In this document: piece after piece, positions 18,027 to 25,900 of the stretch
Position numbering within the stretch: position 1 is the first letter of the stretch
Layout of the letters: every line of letters begins with the position of its first letter
Origin: CAVUAF01 sp963739375
GTDB lineage: Bacteria; Acidobacteriota; Terriglobia; Terriglobales; Acidobacteriaceae
Length of the DNA: 64,000 bases
Direction of reading: 5' to 3'
Assembly (NCBI GenBank): GCA_963739375.1
Contig: CAVUAF010000017.1
Span: 124,001 to 188,000, forward strand
Notes under the pieces: model-generated
Told to the model about the DNA's origin: nothing
Databases searched by the model: none
Seen by the model: only the letters and a program-made list of their open reading frames with translations
Program-made: the position numbers and the translations under genes

Positions 18027-18402
18027 ATTGCCGAAGTGCGGAAGTGCGGAAGTGCGGAATTTGGGGATGGCGCAGGGCGTTTTGGTGGAAAGGGGGCGAG
18101 CGGTAGAGCGGCTGCCGGCGGAGTAGGGAGCCTTCGACTCGCACTCCCTCGCGGCGACCACCCCAGCAAGCCAAAACCAGGCTCGCTGGGGACCCCGGCG
18201 GAGCGCGGTCGCGCTCGCTCAGGATGACGAATCAGGAAGGCGGAGGGGAATGGCACGGCGGAAGCCGTGCCCCGATGCGTCCCAGACGAGCAAAGGCGGC
18301 TCGTCTGGGGCACCCCTCTCTTGGCAGCCCGAAGGGCCGAAGTGCGGAATTGCCGAACTAAAGAAATTTAGTGATTGGGCGATTTGGCGATTGCGTGATT
18401 GA
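18027..18402. repeat. Composite repeat: 203-bp four-hairpin unit (copy 2) flanked by word runs
   Basis: A short word run (GAAGTGCGGAAGTGCGGAA, 18027-18060) leads into the second copy of the 203-bp unit at 18131-18333, in the same orientation as copy 1. It has all internal hairpins intact: CCCCAGC/GCTGGGG at 18161-18191, GGCACGGC/GCCGTGCC at 18252-18271, and CCCAGACGAGC/GCTCGTCTGGG at 18281-18309. A second word run closes it (18331-18402). By eye the two copies differ at roughly one position in fifteen to twenty. Confidence 0.85.
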
Positions 18403-18414
18403 AAGGCACCAGGG

Positions 18415-18858
18415 CTAAGGCCCCGGGCTGTAATAAGAGGTGGGCATGACCATGGCGCGCCAGCGCCAGCGGTGCTGGGAGTCCTGATTGAAAATGACCA
18501 GGCAGTTGTAGACCACCGCCACCGGCGTGCAGCGCAGCACGCGCGAATTCTTGTAGGGACCGCTTCCGGCATAGGGCACGGGGGCGCCCTGCAGCGCCTG
18601 CCGCAGGTTCAGCCACTGCTGGCCACCATTTGCGTCCAGGCCGCTGAACACGACGCCCGGCGGCACGTTGGTGGCACGGATGAAATCGAAACCTGGCGAC
18701 ATCAGGCTCGCGAGCGTGGTCCTGTCCTGGTGCTCGACGGCGGTCCTGAAGGTCGCAAGAAACGTATTGAAGTCGGGGGCAGCTTTCTGCCGTGCGGCGA
18801 GGAGCACGGGGTTTACCAGCAGGATCACTGACAGGAGCAAGGCGCGCGATCGGGACAT
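18415..18858 (-). CDS. Small secreted protein of unknown function
   Basis: A 147-residue protein with a signal peptide (MSRSRALLLSVILLVNPVLLAARQ) and a soluble region of the kind found in stress- or lumazine-type NTF2 folds (FNTFLATFRTAVEHQDRTTLASLMSPGFDF), ending VVYNCLVIFNQDSQHRWRWRAMVM. Cys residues at LRCTPV and YNCLV could form a disulfide. AAGGAGT lies 7 bases before the ATG. It stands alone with repeats on both sides. Confidence 0.7.
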   Translation of the reverse strand: MSRSRALLLSVILLVNPVLLAARQKAAPDFNTFLATFRTAVEHQDRTTLASLMSPGFDFIRATNVPPGVVFSGLDANGGQQWLNLRQALQGAPVPYAGSGPYKNSRVLRCTPVAVVYNCLVIFNQDSQHRWRWRAMVMPTSYYSPGP

Positions 18859-18898
18859 CGAGGGACTCCTTGGCTGATCCGATGGTAAACCCGGCGAA

Positions 18899-19056
18899 GA
18901 TTGAGTGATTGGGCGATTTAGTGATTTGGTGATTGCGGAATTGCCGAACTGCGGAATTGCCGAACTGAAATCTCTCGGGTGGGGCCGTGGTACGGGATGG
19001 CATAGGGATCCTTCGACTCGCGCTCGCCTGCGCTCGCACTCGCTCAGGATGACAAT
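18899..19056. repeat. Word run plus partial CCTTCG...CTCAGGATGACA element
   Basis: A word run (GATTGGGCGATTTAGTGA, GCGGAATTGCCGAACTG) is followed by about 60 bases closely resembling the stretch just upstream of copy 1 at 15740-15800 (GAAATCTC...GTGGGGCC...GGCATAGGG). Next comes CCTTCGACTCGCGCTCGCC...CTCAGGATGACA without the other hairpin modules. It separates the secreted protein gene from the P-type ATPase gene. Confidence 0.75.
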
Positions 19057-19077
19057 CCAGTGGTTGATTGCCGATGA

Positions 19078-21031
19078 TCAGGGCATGTCGGCGAGGTCGC
19101 GGGCGGGGAAGGCGACGCGGACGGCGTTCAGGACCGCGGCCAGGTCAATGAATTCCTGCAGGATGGCGCCCTCGAGGGGAGGGAGGTAGCCGAAGGCGGC
19201 CAGGCCCATGCCGGCCATGCTGACCACCATGCCGCCGACGGCGCTCTGCAGAGCGATGGCGCGCATGCGGTCGCTGATATGGAACAACTCGTCCACCTTG
19301 GCCAACGAGGTGGTGAGGATGACGGCATCGGCGGCTTCGGAGGTGATGTCGCTGTTGGGCCCGAAGGCCACCCCGACGGTGGCGGCGACCAGGGCGGGGG
19401 CGTCGTTGATGCCGTCGCCGAGGAAGAGGGTCTTGCCGTGCTGGGTCTCGGCGACCACCAGGGCGACCTTCTGCTCGGGAGTCTGGCCGGCGTGGACTTC
19501 GGTGATCCCCACCTCCTGCGCCAGGTAGCGGACCTCGGACTCGCGGTCGCCGGAGACGAGCATCACCTTCTGCACCTGGTGGCGGGGCTTCAGGTGGTCG
19601 ATGAAGGGGCGGCTTTCCTGGCGGGGCGCATCGTGGAAGCGGAAGGCGGCGGCATACGCGTCGTCCACAAACATGAGACATTCCAGGCCGGAAACGGGCG
19701 GCGGGAGAGGCAGCGAGGGGTCCGCCAGCTTGGTGCGGCCGGTGATGCGAATGCGGCGCGGGCCGAGCTTGCCGTGCAGGCCCTGGCCCGGGACTTCGGC
19801 CATTTGGCTGACGGGCTCGAGGGCGATGTTGGCGGCGCGCGCGGCGCTCAGGATGGCGCCGGCGAGCGGATGCTTGGAGTAGAGCTCCAAGCTGGCGGCG
19901 GCGCGCAGCACCGCTTCACTGTCGAAGCCGGGAGCGCAGACGATCTCGGTCAAGGTGGGGCGGCCGTAGGTGAGGGTGCCGGTCTTGTCGAAGATGAGGG
20001 TCTTGCAGGTGGGAATCTGCTCCAGCAGCGCGGGCTTCTTGATGATGATGCCGTGGCGCGCGGAGAGGGAAATGGCCCCGATGACTGCGACCGGAATGGC
20101 GATGAGCAACGGGCAGGGAGTGGCGATGACCACCACCGCCAGGAAGCGCACGGGGTCGCCGGTGATGATCCAGGTGAGGGCGGCGACGCTCACCGCGAGC
20201 GGGGTGTACCAGGCGCCGAGGCGGTCGCCGAGGCGGCGCAGGCGGGGGCGGTTCTGCTCGGTCGCCTGCATCACCTGCATGATCTTGGCGTAGCGGGAGT
20301 CGGCGGCGAGTTGCTCCGCCTCGATGGTCAAGGCAGTGTCGCCGTTGATGGCGCCGGAGAGCACCTTGGAGCCCGGGGTCTTGGACATCTCGTAGGGCTC
20401 GCCGGTGAGGTAGGACTCGTCCATGATGCCGTGGCCGGCGACGACCACGCCGTCCACCGGGCAGATTTCGTGGGGGAAGACGGTGAGGCGGTGGCCGATG
20501 GCGACGTCGGCGAGGGCGATGTCGGTGATTTCGCCGTCCTGGTCGCGGTGCGCGGTGAGCGGCATGCGCTTGGCCAGCGCGTCGAGCACCGAAGAGGCGC
20601 GGCGGGTGGCGTACTGCTCCAGGGTGGCGCCGCCGGAGAGCATGAGGACGATGATGGCGCCGACCAGGTATTCGCCGAGCAGCACCGAGGCGAGGATGGA
20701 GATGCCGGCCAGCAGGTCGGAGCCGAACTCGCGCGCCCAGAGCCTCCGGGCGCAGCTCGAGGAGGAGGGGCACGCCGCCGATCAGCAGGGTGGCGTAGAG
20801 CGGCAGGAAGGCCGCCGGCAGAGAGAGGTGCAGGACGTAGCGCAGCAGGAAATACAACAGGATGCCGGCGGCAGAGAGAAATGCGATGTAGCTTTCGCGC
20901 GACCCGGCCCACCAGGCACGTCGGCGGCGGTCGGGCGCGGGCGGCGGCACGCGCTCGGCGGCCCGGGCCGCCGGGCCGGCAGGCTCGGGTCGGGTCACCG
21001 CGGGATGGCGTTCAGTGGCAGGGGCAGGCAT
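19078..21031 (-). CDS. P1B-type heavy-metal P-type ATPase with a TPC membrane motif, one-base frameshift
   Basis: About 650 residues after correction. It has a proline-rich N-terminus, paired membrane helices, the phosphatase motif SYLTGEPYE, the membrane metal motif VVIATPCPLLIAIP, the phosphorylation site DKTGTLT, KHPLAGAIL (HP-like motif) and GDGINDAPALV. The metal motif is TPC instead of the usual CPC, and no N-terminal Cys-x2-Cys metal domain is seen, so the ion is unassigned. The frame breaks at about 20748, where one extra base (CGCCCGGAGG) interrupts LLIGGVPLLLEL and RRLWAREFGSDLLAGI. Length is exact after removal. The start is taken as ATG 21031. Confidence 0.85.
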
Positions 21032-21078
21032 GTGTGAGGCCCAGCGCGCATGGTCACACAGGAAGGTCGGGCGAGCAG

Positions 21079-21108
21079 GGTGATATCCGTCACATCGAAC
21101 GGTGACGG
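21079..21108. promoter_or_regulatory. Candidate Crp/Fnr-type operator in divergent promoter region
   Basis: GGTGA-TATCCG-TCACA (21079-21094) matches the Crp consensus TGTGA-N6-TCACA at 9 of 10 positions. An overlapping perfect inverted repeat CCGTCAC-N8-GTGACGG occupies 21087-21108. It lies between the divergent P-type ATPase and ccmE genes and could control both. The regulator is not in this window. Confidence 0.4.
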
Positions 21109-21141
21109 CGGCAGCTACGCTGAGGATGCGGGTGGGGTAAC

Positions 21142-21171
21142 TTGCTTCCCGGAAGCCGCAGCGAGTAAAGT
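21142..21171 (+). promoter_or_regulatory. Candidate ccmE promoter
   Basis: TTGCTT (21142-21147), an 18-base spacer and TAAAGT (21166-21171). Transcription would start at about 21178, giving an almost leaderless ccmE message; no Shine-Dalgarno sequence is seen before the ATG at 21180. Confidence 0.4.
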
Positions 21172-21179
21172 TTTTCCAC

Positions 21180-21665
21180 ATGTCGCAATCAGCCGCAAAC
21201 TACGTGCGTTTTGGCGCCGCCATCACGATCATCGTGCTGGCGCTGGGCTACCTGGCGTTTACCGGCGTGCAGGAGAGCAAGAGCTATTACGTCACCATCG
21301 GGGAATTGAAGACGATGGGGGACGGGGCGTACGCGAAACGGCTGCGGGTGGCAGGGAACGTGGCCCCGGGATCGATCCGGCGGCGGGGGACGCACCTGGA
21401 GTTTGCCCTGCTGGAGACCACCACCGCCGACGGCAAGGCCGCGCCCGTGGCCGCGTCCGGCGCCCATACCGCCACGCTGAACGTGGAGTACACCGGGAGC
21501 GAGGCGCCGCCGGACACCTTCAAGGACGATGCGCAGGCGCTGGTGGAAGGGAACTACGGACGCGATGGCGTCTTCCACGCCAAGCAGATCCAGGCGAAGT
21601 GCGCGTCGAAGTACGCGCCCGCGGAGCCGGGTGCGGCCGCCAACGGCGGCGCGGCGACGCGTTGA
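21180..21665 (+). CDS. ccmE: Cytochrome c maturation heme chaperone CcmE (CxxxY type)
   Basis: CcmE carries heme across the periplasm during cytochrome c maturation. The 161-residue protein has one N-terminal anchor helix (FGAAITIIVLALGYLAFTG), then the beta-barrel with KRLRVAGNVAPGSI, LNVEYTGSEAPPDTFKDD, and VVEG-like ALVEGNYGRDGVFHAKQI. The heme-binding motif is AKCASKY, which is the Cys-x3-Tyr variant in place of His-x3-Tyr. This variant is known from CcmE proteins of Desulfovibrio and archaea. It is the first gene of a ccmE-A-B-C-D cluster. Confidence 0.92.
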   Translation: MSQSAANYVRFGAAITIIVLALGYLAFTGVQESKSYYVTIGELKTMGDGAYAKRLRVAGNVAPGSIRRRGTHLEFALLETTTADGKAAPVAASGAHTATLNVEYTGSEAPPDTFKDDAQALVEGNYGRDGVFHAKQIQAKCASKYAPAEPGAAANGGAATR

Positions 21666-21699
21666 AAGGCTCCGCCTGCCCGAACCGCAAGAACTCCTG

Positions 21700-22419
21700 G
21701 TGACTGCGAACTCCATCCCGGCGCCGGCGGGTTTCCAGACCGCAATTGAATTGAGCGGCGTCACCAAGCACTTTGGCGCGATGGCGGCGCTGCGCGAGGT
21801 GAGCGCGGCGTTTGCGCGCGCGCGTCTGTACGCGATCCTGGGCGACAACGGGGCGGGGAAGAGCACGCTGTTGCGCGTGATTGCCGGGCTGATGCGGCCG
21901 ACGCGCGGCACGGTGCGGGTGCTCGGCGCAGCGGTGCGCGAGGTGGCGCCGCGCCTGGGGTACATGCCCCACGCGTCCATGCTGTACGACGAGATGAGCG
22001 GCATGGAGAACCTGCGCTACTTCGCCATGCTCTATGGCATCACCGAGGAGGCGCGCTGCGCGGAGGCGATGCGCATGGTGGGGCTCGACCCCGCGCTGGC
22101 GCGGCACGCGGGGCAGTACTCGCAGGGGATGCGGCAGCGGCTGTCGCTGGCGCGGGCCACGGTGCACGATCCCGAGCTGCTGCTGCTGGACGAGCCGTTC
22201 TCGAACGTCGACATCGGCTCGGCGCGCCACATGGTGGAGGTGCTGGCGGCCAAGCGCGATGCGGGCAAAACGCTGCTGGTCGTTACCCACCAGCCGGCGC
22301 TGCTGGAAGGCATCGCCGACGAGTTCGTGGTCATGGCCGCGGGGCAAATTCGGGAGCGGCGGGCGACGGCGCCGGAGGGTCTGCTGGCCGACATGGCGCT
22401 GACGCGGGTAAGGCGATGA
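21700..22419 (+). CDS. ccmA: Heme exporter ATP-binding protein CcmA
   Basis: A 239-residue ABC ATPase of the cytochrome c maturation exporter that releases holo-CcmE. It has Walker A GDNGAGKSTLLRVIAGL, GYMPHASMLYDEMSGMENL, signature YSQGMRQRLSLARA, Walker B LLLLDEPFSNVD and switch His in VVTHQPALL. A GTG start at 21700 (MTANSIPAPAG) is the most likely. It lies 34 bases after ccmE and is separated from ccmB by a repeat-filled gap. Confidence 0.9.
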   Translation: MTANSIPAPAGFQTAIELSGVTKHFGAMAALREVSAAFARARLYAILGDNGAGKSTLLRVIAGLMRPTRGTVRVLGAAVREVAPRLGYMPHASMLYDEMSGMENLRYFAMLYGITEEARCAEAMRMVGLDPALARHAGQYSQGMRQRLSLARATVHDPELLLLDEPFSNVDIGSARHMVEVLAAKRDAGKTLLVVTHQPALLEGIADEFVVMAAGQIRERRATAPEGLLADMALTRVRR

Positions 22420-22429
22420 GGGAAAGCGC

Positions 22430-22638
22430 TCTCCGCCCCCCGCTTTCCGCGGTCCGCCCAACTGCGCGGCGCGATCAGGGACGGAGTAGGTCCTTCGCTA
22501 CGCTCAGGACGGGGGGGCGTGTTTATTCGCAAGATCCCAGACGAGCAAAGGCGGCTCGTCTGGGGCACCCGCTCGTCTGGGGCACCCGCGCGTCCGGGGC
22601 ACCCGGCGGAGAGCGGAGAGCGGAGGGCGGAAAGCGTT
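22430..22638. repeat. Inverted word-run repeat with hairpin interior, between ccmA and ccmB
   Basis: Left arm at about 22430-22461 (CGCTCTCCGCCCCCCGC...) and right arm 22610-22638 (GGCGGAGAGCGGAGAGCGG...) are words in inverted orientation. Between them are CCTTCGCTACGCTCAGGAC, a third copy of the perfect 11-bp hairpin CCCAGACGAGC/GCTCGTCTGGG (22536-22564), and two shortened repeats of its GTCTGGGGCACCC end. The 227-base gap inside an operon holds no gene. Confidence 0.8.
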
Positions 22639-22646
22639 TCTAGGAA

Positions 22647-23324
22647 ATGAGTGTCCTGGTCAACATCGCGCGGGGGACGCTGGCGAAAGACCTGCGGCTG
22701 GAGTGGCGGTCGAAGGACGCGCTGAACGCCATGCTGTTCTTCGGGCTGCTGGTGGTGGTGATCTTCAGCTTTGCGTTCGACCCGACGGCGGAAGAGTCGC
22801 GGCGCATCGCCGGCGGGCTGATCTGGGTGGCGTTTCTGTTCGCCGCGGTGGTGGCGCTGAACCAGACCTGGGCGCGGGAGCTGGCCAACCAGGTGCTGGA
22901 TGCGTATCGCGTCTCTCCGGCGCCGGCGAACGCGCTGTTCCTGGCCAAGGCGCTGGGGAATTTCCTTTTCGTGGTGGTGCTGGAAGCGGTGATGGCGCCG
23001 CTGTTCGTCGTGTTCTACAACCTGCGGGTGCTGGGGCCGGCGTGGCCGCTGGTGTGGGTGTGCCTGCTGGGGACGTGGGCGCTGGTGGTGAACGGCACTT
23101 TTTTTGCGGCGCTGTCGCTGCGCACCCGCAGCCGCGAGGTGATGCTGCCGCTGGTGCTGTTCCCGGTGTCGATTCCGGCGGTGGTGGCGATGGTGGAGGC
23201 CACCACCATTATCCTGACCGGCGACGGCAACCCGCAATTCTGGATTTCGCTGCTGGCGGTCTACGACGTAGTGTTCACGACGGTGTGCCTGCTGCTGTTC
23301 GAGGTGGTGCTGAACGCGGAGTGA
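22647..23324 (+). CDS. ccmB: Heme exporter permease CcmB
   Basis: A 225-residue, six-helix integral membrane protein beginning LAKDLRLEWRSKDALNAMLFFGLLVVVIFSF, the typical CcmB N-terminus. It continues with GLIWVAFLFAAVVALNQTWARE, LPLVLFPVSIPAVVA and the final helix. With CcmA it forms the ABC module of the cytochrome c maturation complex. Confidence 0.94.
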   Translation: MSVLVNIARGTLAKDLRLEWRSKDALNAMLFFGLLVVVIFSFAFDPTAEESRRIAGGLIWVAFLFAAVVALNQTWARELANQVLDAYRVSPAPANALFLAKALGNFLFVVVLEAVMAPLFVVFYNLRVLGPAWPLVWVCLLGTWALVVNGTFFAALSLRTRSREVMLPLVLFPVSIPAVVAMVEATTIILTGDGNPQFWISLLAVYDVVFTTVCLLLFEVVLNAE

Positions 23325-23326
23325 AA

Positions 23327-23402
23327 CAGTTCCCAGTTCTCGGTTCTCAGTTCTCAGAAAAACCCCGCCCGCTGAGAACTGAGAACTGGGAACTGAGAAC
23401 TC
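23327..23402. repeat. Inverted word-run repeat between ccmB and ccmC
   Basis: Left arm 23327-23357 is CAGTTCCCAGTTCTCGGTTC and so on. Right arm 23372-23402 is CTGAGAACTGAGAACTGGG and so on. They are near-perfect reverse complements around a short AAAAACCCCGCCCG interior. It starts 3 bases after the ccmB stop and ends 10 bases before the ccmC start. Confidence 0.85.
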
Positions 23403-23412
23403 GGAGAGAAGA

Positions 23413-24108
23413 ATGAAATTCAAGATCCTGGCACTGATTACGCTGGCGCTGTTGAGCTACGGGCTGTACCAGGCGCTGGTGGTGGCGCCGACGGAAGCGA
23501 CCATGGGCGACGTGCAGCGCATTTTCTACTACCACCTGCCGTCGGCGATGCTGGCATTCACGCTCTTCTTCCTCAACTTCATCGCCTCGATCATGTATCT
23601 GGCCAAGCGCGACCTGCGCACCGACGCGTTCGCGGTGGCCACGGCGGAGGTGGGGGTGGTGTTCTGCACCGTGGTGCTGGTGACGGGGCCGCTGTGGGCG
23701 CGCCCGGTGTGGGGCATCTGGTGGACGTGGGACGCGCGCCTCACCTCGACCCTGGTGCTGTGGCTGATCTACGTCAGCTACCTGGTGCTGCGGCGGTTCT
23801 CGACCGGGGGGCAGACGCCGGTGCTGGCGGCGGCGCTGGCGATTTTCGGATTCGTCGATGTGCCCTTCGTCTACCTGGCGAACCGCATCTTCCGCACCCA
23901 GCATCCGCAGCCGGTGATCGCGGGCGCGGAAGGCTCGGGGATGCATCCCGCGATGTGGCCGCCGGTGCTGTGGAACCTGCTGGCCTTCGCGCTGTTCGGC
24001 GCACTGCTGATCGCGCTGCGCTACCAGCTGGAACGCAGTCAGCATCGGCTCCACGAAGCCATGACCGGGCCGGTGCAGGCGCCGGAGGAAGCGAAGGTGA
24101 CGCGATGA
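23413..24108 (+). CDS. ccmC: Heme exporter / transporter protein CcmC
   Basis: A 231-residue six-helix member of the heme handling protein family. It has the periplasmic tryptophan-rich WWD motif WGIWWTWDARLTSTLVL and the two flanking His residues that ligate heme (FYYHLPSA and RTQHPQPV). It loads heme onto CcmE. Its stop overlaps ccmD (ATGA). Confidence 0.93.
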   Translation: MKFKILALITLALLSYGLYQALVVAPTEATMGDVQRIFYYHLPSAMLAFTLFFLNFIASIMYLAKRDLRTDAFAVATAEVGVVFCTVVLVTGPLWARPVWGIWWTWDARLTSTLVLWLIYVSYLVLRRFSTGGQTPVLAAALAIFGFVDVPFVYLANRIFRTQHPQPVIAGAEGSGMHPAMWPPVLWNLLAFALFGALLIALRYQLERSQHRLHEAMTGPVQAPEEAKVTR

Positions 24109-24230
24109 ACAAGTACACCCTGGCGGCGTACATCGCTACGTGGGTCATCCACATCGGGTACGTGGCGCTGCTGAGCGGGCGCGCGGCCCGGCTGCGGCGC
24201 GAGTGGGAAGAATTCCGGCGCAGCCGCTGA
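24105..24230 (+). CDS. ccmD: Small CcmD-like protein
   Basis: A 41-residue protein: an N-terminal membrane helix (YIATWVIHIGYVALLSG) followed by a basic, charged tail (RAARLRREWEEFRRSR). Size, topology and the four-base overlap with ccmC identify it as CcmD, which helps release holo-CcmE. No ccmF, ccmG or ccmH follows, so the rest of the pathway must be elsewhere. Confidence 0.82.
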   Translation: MNKYTLAAYIATWVIHIGYVALLSGRAARLRREWEEFRRSR

Positions 24231-24262
24231 GCCGGCGCGCCGACCTCTGACGGAAGGCATCT

Positions 24263-24324
24263 CACCACGGAGACACGGAGCGTCATGACTTCTCTGTGTG
24301 CCCCTGGTTTCCGTTTTTCTTTTG
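24263..24324. terminator. Hairpin repeat and T-tract between convergent ccmD and amidohydrolase
   Basis: CACCACGGAGACACGGAG is followed after 11 bases by the imperfect complement CTCTGTGTGCCCCTGG and then a T-rich stretch (CCGTTTTTCTTTTG). Relatives of the CACCACGGAGGCACGGAG sequence occur at 35999 and, reversed, at 38765. It probably ends ccm transcription. Confidence 0.55.
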
Positions 24325-24342
24325 TTTGATGGCCCTGCTCGG

Positions 24343-25587
24343 CTACTGGCCGCGCGTGGCGACGTCGTTGCGATAGATGATGCCGCCTTTCATGACAAAC
24401 ACCACGCGGCGGACGGCAGTGATATCGCGCCGCGGGTCGCCGTCGAGGGCGATGATGTCCGCCTGCAGGCCGGGCGCGAGCACGCCAACTTCTTTCTCGA
24501 TACCCAGCGATTGCGCGGCCAGCGACGTGGCTGCAACCATGGTGTGCATGGGCGGCTCGCCGGCATCCTGCACGCGGTAAATGAATTCCTCTGCATTGCG
24601 GCCGTGGGCGCCGGCGACGGCGTCGGTCCCAAAGGTGATTTTCAGGCCCGGGGTCGCCAGGGCGCGCTTGAAGAGGTCGGCGTTGAGGGGGAGCGCGTCG
24701 CGCATCTGCTGAAAGCCTTCCTCGGTGTAGTTGCCGATGCCCAGGTAACGGTCTTTGTGGTCGAGGTAGTTCTGGATGACGAGGCGCACCTGCGGGTCGA
24801 ACCAGGTGCCGCGTTCGGCCATGAGCCGGAGGTCGTCGTCGGTGGCGAAGGTGCCGTGCTCGATGGTGGTGCAGCCGGCGAGGATGGCGGAGCGGATGGC
24901 CGACTTGTAGGCGTGGACCAGGGAGCGCAGGCCCTGCGCTTTGGCCTCGCCGCAGGCGGCCTGGAGTTGCTCGTCGGTGAGCGTCTGGCCGCCGCCTTCC
25001 CGGATGGATTTCGAGGCGAAGATCTTGATGGCGTCGGCGCCGTCGGCCTTGGCTTTGCGCACGAAGTCGCGCACCTGGTCGGGGGTGAGGCGTCCGTCGG
25101 TGAGCGGGTTCAGCGAGGTGAGGATGCGCGGCCCGGGGAGGGCGGACGGAGTGGCGTCGCGCAGGGCCTTGTCGGCGTTGGCGCCGAGGCTCTGGACGGT
25201 GGTGAACCCGGCGCGCAGCGTGGCCCAGGCATTGGCGGCGGCGGCCAGCGCGGCCTGCAGCGGGGTTTCGTCGCGGTCCTGGGCGCGGCCGTTGGGGCCG
25301 AAGTGGTAGGTGATGTGGACGTGGGTGTCGATCCAGCCGGGCAGCACGGTGAGGCTGCGGAGATCAATGACCCGGGCGCTGGGGCTGGCGCTGAATTGGC
25401 CGCGCCCCGTGCCCGTGCTGTGTTCAACGGCACTGATCTTGCCGTTGCGAACAAGGATCGTGCCGTTTTGCAGGGTGTTCCCCAGGCCGTCCAGGGCGGT
25501 CGAGAAGCGCAAGACCACCGGCCGCTCTTGCGCGGGGGAGAAGACGGCGAGCAGCAGGAGCAGGCAGAAGAGGCGGCAGGTTCGCAT
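24343..25587 (-). CDS. Secreted amidohydrolase (imidazolonepropionase-like)
   Basis: A 414-residue metal-dependent hydrolase with a signal peptide (MRTCRLFCLLLLLAVFSPAQ). Metal ligands of the amidohydrolase superfamily are present: DTHVHITYH, a carboxylated-Lys candidate in DAIKIFASKS, His in SLVHAYKSA and TIEHGTFA, and the catalytic Asp in FGTDAVAGAHGRN. The C-terminus is VGVLAPGLQADIIALDGDPRRDI, typical of the prolidase/imidazolonepropionase-like group. The substrate is not determinable. It acts outside the cytoplasm. Confidence 0.87.
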   Translation of the reverse strand: MRTCRLFCLLLLLAVFSPAQERPVVLRFSTALDGLGNTLQNGTILVRNGKISAVEHSTGTGRGQFSASPSARVIDLRSLTVLPGWIDTHVHITYHFGPNGRAQDRDETPLQAALAAAANAWATLRAGFTTVQSLGANADKALRDATPSALPGPRILTSLNPLTDGRLTPDQVRDFVRKAKADGADAIKIFASKSIREGGGQTLTDEQLQAACGEAKAQGLRSLVHAYKSAIRSAILAGCTTIEHGTFATDDDLRLMAERGTWFDPQVRLVIQNYLDHKDRYLGIGNYTEEGFQQMRDALPLNADLFKRALATPGLKITFGTDAVAGAHGRNAEEFIYRVQDAGEPPMHTMVAATSLAAQSLGIEKEVGVLAPGLQADIIALDGDPRRDITAVRRVVFVMKGGIIYRNDVATRGQ

Positions 25588-25657
25588 GGCGGGACAGGGT
25601 AGAGCATCGGCAGAGCGGGGGCAACCGGGGGACGTGGGTCGCCCGCGTCCACCAGGT

Positions 25658-25700
25658 CGCCCAGGTTAGCGCCCAAAACCGGGGCGCGAACCTGGGGCAC
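25658..25700. repeat. 43-bp hairpin repeat, copy 2 (inverted)
   Basis: Exact reverse complement of 7991-8033, carrying the same 14-bp stem with one mismatch. It lies just upstream of the amidohydrolase gene. The 313-base gap 25588-25900 holds this repeat and a candidate promoter and no gene. Confidence 0.85.
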
Positions 25701-25827
25701 CCGCGCACCCGCATCAAAAACAGCCCTGATGGTCGGCAGCAAGATTTTGAGGTGGCGGCGTTCCTTGGGCAGTAGGCCAACCGCTACTCTGGGAGGGGTG
25801 TGGAATGGGCGCGAAATGTGCTTCAGC

Positions 25828-25856
25828 TTGCCTCTTGACCCCCGAGAACATACAAT
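25828..25856 (+). promoter_or_regulatory. Candidate sigma-70 promoter for the GWxTD gene
   Basis: TTGCCT (25828-25833), 17-base spacer, TACAAT (25851-25856). It is about 45 bases upstream of the ATG at 25901. Confidence 0.45.
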
Positions 25857-25900
25857 TTATGCACCCAAGGTCTGCCCGTCTTCGAGGTGATAAGGAAGTG

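Noticed and set aside
19279..21105. 608-residue plus-strand frame opposite the P-type ATPase
   Set aside because: Gly/Asp/Val-rich chance frame; the opposite strand carries all conserved ATPase motifs.
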